Shown one piece after another: positions 5,316 through 11,858 of a stretch of 11,858 bases of DNA (the first letter of the stretch is position 1; each line of letters starts with the position of its first letter). The stretch spans positions 1-11,858 of the forward strand of contig NZ_CALIBF010000175.1 in the NCBI RefSeq assembly GCF_938045465.1, in the 5' to 3' direction. The position numbers and the translations under genes were made by a program. The stretch comes from an uncultured Campylobacter sp. GTDB lineage: Bacteria; Campylobacterota; Campylobacteria; Campylobacterales; Campylobacteraceae. The notes beneath the pieces were generated by a model. The model worked only from the letters and a program-made list of their open reading frames with translations. It had not been told where the DNA came from and did not search any database.

Positions 5316-7395
5316 TCTTTTTAGCGCCGCTTTAGCGTTTGCAGACCTCAACACGACCGGCGAGGGAAGCTTTGTAGAGACGAATTCTTCCGCTCCAGAG
5401 GCAAATCTTACTTTAGAAAACAACAAAACCGAGATCAAAAAAGAAGTCGCTAAAATTCTATCCAAATCTCTCGGTGCAGAGGATGGCAATAAAACTGAAG
5501 TAATAAATATGATCGCGGAAAAGGTCGCTAAAACGGAGACTTCGCAGAAAAAAGCTCCTAACAGCGAGACGCTTATCTCTGTAATCAAAGAGATTAAAAA
5601 GCTAAATTTGCAGCGCAGCTCCCTGCTTAACGGCGGCGACGCCAACGCGAGCAAAAACGAACTGGACGCCATCGATCGCAATAAAGCCAAGCTCTTTGAT
5701 CGCCTACCTTTCGCGATTACACAGCAAGATATGGATATCGAAAGCATAATATCGTATGCGCAAAATAAAAAGAACATCCAAACTACGCTAAAAAAATACG
5801 CCAAAAAGCAGAGCTCTCCCGAATACGTAAATGCAAGCGCGGATTTGGAAAAAATGGAGATGGCAGAGATCTTTTATACCTCACTTATGAAAATTGAGGA
5901 TATGTTTGTAAACGGCGCAAGCAGAAGCGCGCTTGAAAGCGAGCTGAGTAGTACGCTACTAAATATCCAAACTAGGGATTTTAGCAAACTTAATGATTTG
6001 AAAAATAATCTAAGCAGTCAAGAGCAGATAGACGCCTTAGAGTCTAAAATCAACGATTTGAAAAACGACAAGCAGACCTACGACGAGGTGCTTACGTATC
6101 TGTCGCGAAATAGCGATCTACTCGCAAGCAGCGTGGTTTTTACGAGCTTAAATTTTAAGTCGGTGATCGATTATATCAACGATAAAATTCCGTTTAAGCT
6201 CAGCCACGTAAATTTCGGCAAGCTCATTCTAATCACGCTGATTACGCTATTTTTCTACTCGCTTCGCAGGCTACTTGCCAACATCATCTATTTCGTGTTT
6301 AAATCCTTCAATAAAAGCTTCTCTCTGGATAGCGAAACTCTAAAAACGCAAGTAGTGGGCATTATCAAGCGTCCGATGGGTATTTTGCTGATCGCTTATT
6401 CGGTCGATATCTGTCTTAGTATATTTTATTATCCGGCGCCCGTGCCGATAAAATTTGCAAATTTATTCTCGATCGTTTACGTGGTGCTTTGGGCATGGCT
6501 CATCATCGAAATCATCGATGGTTACGGTATTGTCGTGCTTGGAAACATTACGAAAAAAGGCGTCAGAAAAGATATCATAAATCTAGTCGTTAAAATTCTA
6601 TACGTCATCGTAATCATCATCGCCGTGCTTTTGGTACTAAAGCGTCTAGGCTTTGACATCTCGGCGCTTATGGCATCTCTTGGAATCGGCGGACTTGCGA
6701 TCGCGTTTGCGACCAAGGACATCATCGCGAATTTCTTCTCATCCGTGATGCTATTGTTTGATAACTCGTTCTCGCAAGGTGATTGGGTCGTATTAGGAGA
6801 TATAGAAGGAAACGTCGTAGAAACAGGCTTCAGAAAGACGACGATCAGAACCTTTGACAACGCTCTTGTTTTTGTGCCGAATTCCAACATAATGGCGCAA
6901 AATATCAAAAACTGGAGCCGCAGGAAGGTAGGACGGAATTTAAAGCTTACCGTAGGCGTCGAATACGGCGCGAGCACGGCTCAACTGCGAAAGTGCGTAA
7001 ACGATATCAAAGAGATGCTAAAATCTCACCCGGGCATCGCTCAGTCTGCCGATACGGCATTAAATTCTAAAGATTTTCGTATGCGCTATAGACAAAATAT
7101 GGTCTCTATCGACGATTTAGCGGGCTATAAAAGCACCATGTTCGTGGCGTTAGATAGCTTTGGCGATTCGTCTATTAATATTTTAGTTTACTGCTTCACA
7201 AAAACCGTAATATGGGCAAATTTCATCCAAACTAAAGAGGATGTTTTATTTAAAATAATGGAGATCGTGGAGCAAAACGGACTATCGTTTGCCTTCCCAT
7301 CGCAGAGCGTTTATATCGAAAATATCCCGGAAATAGCAAGCGAATGCGTAAAATCAAAAGTAAATTCCAACGACAAAGGAGAGCAAAATGGCTGA
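5281..7395 (+). CDS. Large MscS-type mechanosensitive channel
   Basis: A 704-residue channel likely to open on membrane tension and release solutes after osmotic downshock. It has a signal peptide (about 1-21, ending LAFA). A long periplasmic region (22-310) follows, rich in charged residues and partly helical, probably coiled coil near 235-265. Helices then lie near 313-338, 363-384, 393-418 and 433-455. The pore helix (about 461-493) has GIGGLAIAFATKD followed by IIANFFSSVMLLFD. The MscS beta domain follows with GDWVVLGDIEGNVVETGFRK and FVPNSNIM, then the cytoplasmic alpha-beta part. It is far longer than E. coli MscS (286) and nearer to YnaI/YbdG-like or MscK-like proteins. ATG 5281 lies inside the carbonic anhydrase gene, with AAGGGA upstream. 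Confidence 0.92.
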   Translation: MKKSIISFLTISLFSAALAFADLNTTGEGSFVETNSSAPEANLTLENNKTEIKKEVAKILSKSLGAEDGNKTEVINMIAEKVAKTETSQKKAPNSETLISVIKEIKKLNLQRSSLLNGGDANASKNELDAIDRNKAKLFDRLPFAITQQDMDIESIISYAQNKKNIQTTLKKYAKKQSSPEYVNASADLEKMEMAEIFYTSLMKIEDMFVNGASRSALESELSSTLLNIQTRDFSKLNDLKNNLSSQEQIDALESKINDLKNDKQTYDEVLTYLSRNSDLLASSVVFTSLNFKSVIDYINDKIPFKLSHVNFGKLILITLITLFFYSLRRLLANIIYFVFKSFNKSFSLDSETLKTQVVGIIKRPMGILLIAYSVDICLSIFYYPAPVPIKFANLFSIVYVVLWAWLIIEIIDGYGIVVLGNITKKGVRKDIINLVVKILYVIVIIIAVLLVLKRLGFDISALMASLGIGGLAIAFATKDIIANFFSSVMLLFDNSFSQGDWVVLGDIEGNVVETGFRKTTIRTFDNALVFVPNSNIMAQNIKNWSRRKVGRNLKLTVGVEYGASTAQLRKCVNDIKEMLKSHPGIAQSADTALNSKDFRMRYRQNMVSIDDLAGYKSTMFVALDSFGDSSINILVYCFTKTVIWANFIQTKEDVLFKIMEIVEQNGLSFAFPSQSVYIENIPEIASECVKSKVNSNDKGEQNG

Positions 7396-7561
7396 TTTCG
7401 ATGACTTCGAAGACGAAGAGTTCGATGAGGACGAATACGAGGACGATGATTTAATCGGAGGCGACGAGAGTTACAACTACAACTACGACGAGGACGATTA
7501 CAGCTACGAAGACGACGATGGTTTCAACGATTATAGCGATTTGGACAGCGAGGATTATTAG
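7388..7561 (+). CDS. Extremely acidic 57-residue microprotein
   Basis: A short gene with a textbook ribosome binding site, AAAGGAG at 7375-7381, 6 bases before ATG 7388. It starts inside the end of the MscS gene (8-base overlap) and its TAG shares one base with the GTG start of the SOD gene. The 57 residues include 20 Asp, 10 Glu, 7 Tyr and 5 Phe, with no Lys, Arg, His, Cys or Pro, so net charge is about -30. The order is an acidic N-terminal half (EFDEDEYEDDDL near 11-22), then a Tyr-Asn-rich middle (SYNYNYDEDDYSYEDDD, 28-44). There is no signal peptide or membrane segment; it is probably disordered without a partner or metal. Its packing between two genes argues that it is translated. Function is unknown; metal binding, a basic-protein partner or DNA mimicry are possibilities only. 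Confidence 0.8.
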   Translation: MADFDDFEDEEFDEDEYEDDDLIGGDESYNYNYDEDDYSYEDDDGFNDYSDLDSEDY

Positions 7562-8292
7562 TGTTTAGATCCAGGGCGCTGCCTTTTGATCCGCGCACGA
7601 ATAAAATCGCGAGCCTACAGAGTTTGAAATTTCATCACGGCGGGCTTTGCGAGGACTATGTCTCCACCCTAAATCGAGACATTGCGGATACGCCGATACA
7701 GAACGCGGATCTTTTTACGATCATTACGCAGTCTTTCAGGGAGGCGCACGGCGAGGAGTGCGAGTTTTCGCAAATTTCAAAGCTTTATCAAATTTGCCTA
7801 GGTTTTAGCCGTATTTTTAACAATGCCTCTGAAATTTACAACCACGATTTTTACTTCGATTGTATCGCGCAGCCAAGCGAGCCTAGCGGCGAGCTAGCGG
7901 ATGCTTTAGCGCAGGCTTTCGGCGGGATGGAAAATTTTAAAAGCGAGTTTTTAAAGCGCGCACTGGGGCTTTCTGGCAGCGGCTGGTGCTGGCTCGTGTG
8001 CGATGAACGCGGCACAAATTTAGAAATCATCACGACGCAAAACGCGGACACGCCGATCGTGCGCGGCAAAATTCCGCTTTTAGCCTGCGATCTTTGGGAA
8101 CACGCCTATTATGTCGATCATCAAAATGCGCGCAAGTTCTACATGGAGAATTTCTTGCGCTTTGCGGACTTTGGCTTTGCAAGCGACGCCTACTCGTGGG
8201 CGAAAGAGCAAGGACTTGACTCCGTGAAGCTCTACATCAGCGAGCTTCATCCAGCCGCATCTTCGCGCTGCGATTGTGGCTGCTGCGGATAA
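7561..8292 (+). CDS. sodB: Divergent Fe/Mn-family superoxide dismutase
   Basis: This family converts superoxide to oxygen and hydrogen peroxide in the cytoplasm. By eye alignment with E. coli SodB the four metal ligands are kept: H25 (in KFHHGG), H95 (in YNHDFYFD), D177 and H181 (in CDLWEHAYYVDH). Y33, matching Tyr34, is also kept. Odd features: the gateway His30 position is Leu (L29), His31 is Cys, and the Gln69 position is Glu (E91). The position that carries Gln in Mn enzymes is Ala (A162). A roughly 23-residue insertion lies between Y33 and H95. The protein has 11 cysteines and ends in RCDCGCCG after the usual ELHP. It has 243 residues and a GTG start at 7561-7563 with GAGGA upstream. Fold is firm; activity and metal are uncertain. 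Confidence 0.88.
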   Translation: MFRSRALPFDPRTNKIASLQSLKFHHGGLCEDYVSTLNRDIADTPIQNADLFTIITQSFREAHGEECEFSQISKLYQICLGFSRIFNNASEIYNHDFYFDCIAQPSEPSGELADALAQAFGGMENFKSEFLKRALGLSGSGWCWLVCDERGTNLEIITTQNADTPIVRGKIPLLACDLWEHAYYVDHQNARKFYMENFLRFADFGFASDAYSWAKEQGLDSVKLYISELHPAASSRCDCGCCG

Positions 8293-8575
8293 ATTCGGGC
8301 TTTTACCGAGTAAACTTTAGCGCTGCGGATTTTCGGTTCTCTATGCCCGCCGCGCGCTAAATTTATAAGCATTTTTCACATTTTGACGCCCGTTATTTTA
8401 CCCTGAGAATACTGTGCCTCGTCGCCTCAGGATTGCTGTGAATGATTCTAGCTCGCTATCTCGCCGTATGTAGAATTTGCACAAATTTTGGTTTTTAGCC
8501 ATTTGGTACTGCGTATTGAAATTTAACGTTACGAGCGAATATCTCGCAAAATTTTAAAGTTGCAAATAAAGCCCA

Positions 8576-8674
8576 TTAAATTTTCATACCGAGATAGGTA
8601 GCCCATTCTTTGCCTCCGCAATTATACGGAGGGGGGCGACTCTTTCTGCCCCCTGCCTTGCTCGCCCACACCAT
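8576..8674 (-). other. Double-hairpin block with a 32-codon open frame
   Basis: CCTCCG (8613-8618) pairs with CGGAGG around CAATTATA, and the adjoining GGGGGC pairs with GCCCCC across about 10 bases, making two back-to-back GC-rich stems in otherwise AT-rich DNA. On the minus strand an ATG frame from 8674 to TAA at 8576 encodes 32 residues including GGRKSRPPPYNCGGKEW, but it has no ribosome binding site. The plus strand is also open here for about 44 codons. It could be a structured RNA, a dispersed repeat or a remnant. I cannot assign a family. Confidence 0.35.
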
Positions 8675-9218
8675 GCTCGTAAAATTTTGTTTAGCAAAGC
8701 GGGTGGCAAATTTTAAAATATTAGCCAGCTAAAATTTACCGCGCTAAAGGCAAGGTTGCAGTAGATTTGAAATTTAAGCCTGAATAGCGCGGCTTGCGAA
8801 CCGCGGTCTAAATTTAACAAAATTTGATCGTCAAATTTTACTTTTTGGCAGTTGAAATTTTTAGCGTCGTTTCGGCTTGAAATTTCGCTTTAAATTTTAA
8901 AAATTTGCACCGCGCCAAAGTTAGCTCGTCATGCCGAAAAAAGGAGCCGCATCGAAAGCCAAGTTATGCCACGCCGGACGCACCCGCACACTACGTGCGC
9001 CAAAATATGGCACGAAATTTTAACCACATCAGCTCAAATCGTGCGACGAGCTGCGCTGCACGAAACCTCGTTAGTTAAAGCGCCGAGCCGTGTAAAGCCG
9101 CTCGGCGTAGAATTTTACTCGCTCGAAATGCAGCGTGCCGCTTCACAAGCACAAAATTTAATCCGTTAAGGCGCCACTTGACGGCGCGGTATGTATAGCC
9201 TAAAACAAATGCGTAAGG

Positions 9219-9500
9219 CCACGCTCGCTTAAAATTCAAAGACATACTCAATAAAATTTAAAGCCGTGAGCGCTCGAAGCGCAAAGCCCCGTCTCTTTGA
9301 AGTGCGGAGCCGCGTCCTAATCAAATGTTAGAGACGTGAAGCAGAGATCAATCGAAACGCGAAGTCGTGTCTATTTAAAGTATAGAGCTACGCCTAATAA
9401 AATTAAAAACCACGCTCGCTCAAGGTATGAAACCGTTCCGCTCAAAAATATTATTGTGCCTGCAAAACGCAAAGTCGCGTCTGCTTAAATTTCCTGGCTT
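9219..9500. repeat. Degenerate repeats with GCRAAGYC-type core
   Basis: Related segments begin at 9281 (GCAAAGCCCCGTCTCTTTGA), 9359 (GCGAAGTCGTGTCTATTTAA) and 9469 (GCAAAGTCGCGTCTGCTTAA), with spacings of 78 and 110 bases. The first two stay alike for about 45 bases. An exact 11-mer, CCACGCTCGCT, occurs at 9219-9229 and 9410-9420. The set looks like an old tandem or dispersed repeat in decay. Confidence 0.5.
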
Positions 9501-9563
9501 ATTTAAAATTCTAAGCCTACTCAAAGCCCCAAATCCGCTTAAAATTTTAAAATTTAGCCCGCT

Positions 9564-10775
9564 TTACTCCCTCGCTAGCCCGTTTTTATCGGATTTGTCG
9601 CTGATTAGCTTGCCCGCTTCGTCGTATTTTTTGGCGCGCACGAGCCTGCCGCGCTCAAACTCGCCCTCGGCTTCGAGCTTGCCGTCTGCGTAGTAGTGCT
9701 TCGCCCTGCCCGTCTCCAGGCCATCCTTGAACGTAACTCTAGCCTTGAGCGCGCCGTTTTCGTGATATGTTTCGTATAGCCCGTGCTTGCGCCCGTCTCT
9801 GAACATTACCTTCGCCGCAAGCGCGCCGCTTGCGTAGTATTGTTTACTCGCGCCCGTTTGCCTGTCGCGCTCAAACTCGTATTCGCCCTGCAGCGCGCCG
9901 CCTTCGTAGTATTCGCGCACGGCGCCGTCGCGCTCGCCGTCTTTGAAATTTTCGACTACGCGCGTCTTGCCGTCCTCGTAAAACGACTTCCAAACGCCCT
10001 GTTTGCGGTCATCCTTGTATGCGCCCATCTCTCTTAGTGCGCCGTTATCGTGATACCATCTCTCTACGCCTTGTCGTTTATCGTTTTTATAGTTTCGTTC
10101 CCCGCGCACTTTGCCGCTTTTGTAATAATCCACGTCCTTGCCGTTTCGCAGCCCGCCCTTATACGGATGGCGCGCGCTTACTTCGCCGCTTTCGTAGTAG
10201 TCGGTGAAAACGCCCTCGCGCCTATCCGCTTTATACGCGCCCTGCTGCTTTAGCTTGCCGCTTCCCTGATAATACAGCTTGTAAAAACCCTCGCGCTTGC
10301 CGGCTTTGTATTCGCTCTGCGATCTCAGTTCGCCGCCGTCCGCGTAGTAGCTCTTCGCGACGCCGTCGTATAGGCCGTTTTTTAGCGGATATTCGTTTGA
10401 GGGCTTATCTCTGCCGTCAAAGTAATCGCGCTCGCGCACCGCGGTGCCGTCCTTTACGTCGATCTCGCGGATTAGCGTCGGCGGCAGCGGCTTTGCTCTG
10501 GGGTAGACGACGCCCATAAAATTTACGTCGTAGAGATCCTCGGCGCTGTAATGCAGCACCTTGAGCGTCCCGCTGTAGGGCTTGTCCGCTACGAAATACA
10601 GGCCGTTTTTCAGGACCGGCTCGGGCTTCATTACGATTTTTGGCTCCAGAGCTTGCGCGCCTAGCGCCAAAAGCGGAAGCAGAAGCAGGAACTTTAATGC
10701 GCTTGGAAAGCTAAAATTTCGCATTAAATTTAAGCCCAAATTGAGCGAATTTTGCGCGGCTTTGCGGGTTTTCAT
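9564..10775 (-). CDS. Exported MORN_2/YwqK-type repeat protein
   Basis: A 403-residue protein whose residues 132 to about 396 form 11 tandem repeats, starting near 132, 157, 182, 206 and then every 24 residues to 374. Each unit follows the pattern K-D-G-x-x-x-G-x-x-x-x-Y-Y-x-x-G-x-L, the MORN_2 (YwqK) repeat. A signal peptide is likely, with hydrophobic LKFLLLLPLLALGAQA and cleavage near A42. The protein would then be periplasmic or surface-bound. ATG 10775 is chosen because AAAGGA lies 8 bases upstream; the internal Met18 would give a tidier signal peptide but has no binding site. Such proteins are sometimes labelled YwqK-family antitoxin, but I see no toxin beside it. Many act as beta-sheet scaffolds; the role here is unknown. 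Confidence 0.85.
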   Translation of the reverse strand: MKTRKAAQNSLNLGLNLMRNFSFPSALKFLLLLPLLALGAQALEPKIVMKPEPVLKNGLYFVADKPYSGTLKVLHYSAEDLYDVNFMGVVYPRAKPLPPTLIREIDVKDGTAVRERDYFDGRDKPSNEYPLKNGLYDGVAKSYYADGGELRSQSEYKAGKREGFYKLYYQGSGKLKQQGAYKADRREGVFTDYYESGEVSARHPYKGGLRNGKDVDYYKSGKVRGERNYKNDKRQGVERWYHDNGALREMGAYKDDRKQGVWKSFYEDGKTRVVENFKDGERDGAVREYYEGGALQGEYEFERDRQTGASKQYYASGALAAKVMFRDGRKHGLYETYHENGALKARVTFKDGLETGRAKHYYADGKLEAEGEFERGRLVRAKKYDEAGKLISDKSDKNGLARE

Positions 10776-10939
10776 ATTTTGCTTCCTTTGGCTCGGTTAA
10801 ATTTGAAGAATTTTAAAATTTGAAGCTAAATTTTAGATAAATCTTCGCGGAGTTTAGGCTGATGGTTTGGTTTTTGGCGCTGGCGGCACGCAGCCATGTA
10901 CCCGTAAACCTCGCGCGCGCTGTTTAAGAGAGCCGAACG

Positions 10940-11452
10940 CTAAATTTCGGCACGCTTTAACATATCTGCGATGATTGTCCACTCGCGCACGAGCCTTTCA
11001 AAGCTAAAATTTGCGTTTGCCGGGCTCGTGGACGGCAGCTTGACGGGCTCTTTGCCGGTTGCGTTTAAAATTTGAGTTTTTAGGTATTTTTCGCAGATTT
11101 CGTGCGCCTTGCCGCCGTTTGCGAACACCTGCACGATGCGCGCGCCGCTAAAGATCGGCTCTAAATTTGCAGGCACGACGGCGGTCATTTTGGCATCGCT
11201 CGAGCCCTTTATCTCGCAGCAGATCGCAGCGTCGTAGATGGCGATGCCGCGGGCGAGTAGGAATTTTATCTTTTCATCCGTGCTTGCAGGCGGCGGCGCG
11301 TTTAAAATTTGCGCCAGCACCCGCCAGAAGCGATTTTGCGGATTTGCGTAGTAAAAGCCAAATTTACGAGAAACGACGGAGGGAAAGGAGCCGAGGATTA
11401 AAATTTTAGAATTCTCATCGAAAATCGGCTTAAAAGGGTGAGTTTGGCTCAT
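10940..11452 (-). CDS. Uracil/hypoxanthine-DNA glycosylase-like protein
   Basis: A 170-residue cytoplasmic protein of the uracil-DNA glycosylase superfamily, closest to the small DNA-deoxyinosine (hypoxanthine-DNA) glycosylase group, which removes deaminated bases from DNA. The N-terminal block LILGSFPSVVSRKFGFYYANPQNRFW has the superfamily's GSFPS loop (21-25) and a PQNRFW motif; N40 is the likely catalytic residue by analogy. LPSTSPAN (139-146) fits the DNA-intercalation motif II. Another possibility is a Mug-like mismatch glycosylase. ATG 11450-11452 has only a weak AGG upstream, and a TATAAA box at 11464-11469 would give a very short leader. It is a stand-alone gene, apart from the MORN gene by 164 bases. 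Confidence 0.8.
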   Translation of the reverse strand: MSQTHPFKPIFDENSKILILGSFPSVVSRKFGFYYANPQNRFWRVLAQILNAPPPASTDEKIKFLLARGIAIYDAAICCEIKGSSDAKMTAVVPANLEPIFSGARIVQVFANGGKAHEICEKYLKTQILNATGKEPVKLPSTSPANANFSFERLVREWTIIADMLKRAEI

Positions 11453-11800
11453 TTTGCGCCTGCTTTATATTCGCCAAAAACGCTTGTCGGAGTGCCATAA
11501 AATTTATCTTTCATTTTCGTTTTATCTTTTGTAAGTTTTAAAATTTCACCCGCAAAACAGCTTGGAGCTGAAGTTGCGCGGCGGCAAAGATTTCGGCGCG
11601 CCTGCTTGTTCTGATACGGCGCGCGGTAAAAATTATGATGAGCCTATCGCGGCGCGCGATTTGGGTCTAAATTTCAACTTTTCAAAATCCCAAGTCAGAG
11701 CTTTTGCGACTAAATTTAACGCCTCGCAGCGACAAAATTTTAACCCTCGCGGCAGTTGAAATTCCGTCCGCCGCCGCAACTACCGCCGAAACGCTACGCG
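11453..11800. other. Gene-free stretch before the right-edge gene
   Basis: This 348-base stretch alternates AT-rich (TAAAATTT) and GC-rich (GGCGCGC) segments. A 65-codon plus-strand frame at 11562-11759 begins with TTG, has no ribosome binding site and resembles nothing I know, so I do not call it. No terminator with a T-run is visible for the right-edge minus-strand gene. Confidence 0.5.
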
Positions 11801-11858
11801 CTAAATTTTAGGTACCGAGATTACGCGCACGAGCTCGCCTTTTTTGAGCTCTTTGACC
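11801..11858 (-). CDS. 3' end of a minus-strand gene (partial)
   Basis: A minus-strand frame enters from the right edge and ends at TAG 11801-11803, giving VKELKKGELVRVISVPKI at the C-terminus. The alternating hydrophobic pattern looks like a protein's last beta strand. Only 18 residues are visible, so a chance open frame cannot be ruled out and no family can be named. Confidence 0.4.
   Translation of the reverse strand, partial: VKELKKGELVRVISVPKI

Larger units (their letters stand above)
8293..9563. other. 1.3-kb stretch without a convincing gene
   Basis: I find no frame with both a good ribosome binding site and a recognisable product. The stretch contains a GC-rich double-hairpin block (8612-8655), a set of degraded repeats (9219-9500), and roughly 25 RAATTY hexamers by hand count, mostly AAATTT. 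A 67-codon frame at 8966-9169 has no ribosome binding site. No clear terminator follows the SOD gene; the nearest inverted repeat has only a 4-bp stem. Confidence 0.6.

Noticed and set aside
5262..5804. 180-codon minus-strand hydrophobic frame
   Set aside because: It is antisense to the MscS gene's N-terminal part; its hydrophobic look comes from complementing charged codons, and it has no supporting start site.
8966..9169. 67-codon plus-strand frame in the gene-free stretch
   Set aside because: No ribosome binding site, no hydrophobic or family pattern, and composition like the surrounding spacer.
9219..9500. CRISPR-like array
   Set aside because: Units are not identical, spacing varies from 78 to 110 bases, and no cas genes are present.
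9427..9693. 88-codon plus-strand frame
   Set aside because: It runs into the antisense of the MORN gene and its Leu/Ser-rich product looks like a chance reading of repeat DNA.
9564..10775. Toxin-antitoxin module
   Set aside because: The YwqK label alone suggests it, but no toxin gene is adjacent and the protein appears to be exported.
11562..11759. 65-codon plus-strand frame
   Set aside because: It starts with TTG without a binding site and is bounded by a stop 10 codons upstream; no resemblance to known proteins.

Overview
The window looks like chromosome from a Campylobacterota member, most likely a higher-GC Campylobacter (the gracilis/showae/rectus group is my guess). The main evidence is gene order: pyrE, frr, secG and a Bax-inhibitor-1-like membrane protein on the minus strand, divergent from a beta-carbonic anhydrase and a large MscS channel on the plus strand. 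From memory this matches the Cj0233c-Cj0238 order of C. jejuni. TATAAT-like -10 boxes without clear -35 boxes and very frequent AAATTT words also fit.

Layout. 2-313: 3' end of an AT-rich unknown plus-strand gene, closed by a strong terminator. 370-839: no gene, only palindromes and degenerate repeats. 840-3101: minus-strand operon frr - pyrE - RDD membrane protein - rnhB. 3203-3724: secG (minus), with a long low-complexity tail. 3820-4515: Bax-inhibitor-1 family membrane protein (minus). 4516-4646: divergent promoter region. 4647-8292: tightly overlapping plus-strand operon of carbonic anhydrase, MscS-type channel, a 57-residue extremely acidic microprotein that a routine 60-residue cutoff would miss, and a divergent Fe/Mn superoxide dismutase. 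8293-9563: about 1.3 kb with no convincing gene but with hairpins and decayed repeats. 9564-10775: secreted MORN_2/YwqK-like repeat protein (minus). 10940-11452: small uracil/hypoxanthine-DNA-glycosylase-like protein (minus). 11801-11858: probable 3' end of another minus-strand gene.

How the genes work together. The minus-strand block is housekeeping: ribosome recycling, pyrimidine synthesis, protein export and RNA:DNA hybrid removal. The plus-strand operon joins CO2/bicarbonate interconversion, osmotic pressure release and superoxide defence. Its four genes overlap by 35, 8 and 1 bases, which suggests translational coupling.

The most interesting part is the 3' half of that operon. The acidic microprotein has 30 Asp/Glu, 12 aromatic residues and no Lys, Arg or His. 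It directly precedes a SOD that keeps the four metal ligands but has changed second-shell residues, a roughly 23-residue insertion and a Cys-rich C-terminal tail. A metal-handling link between the two is a hypothesis only. All coordinates, motif readings and repeat counts were made by eye; no database search was run.
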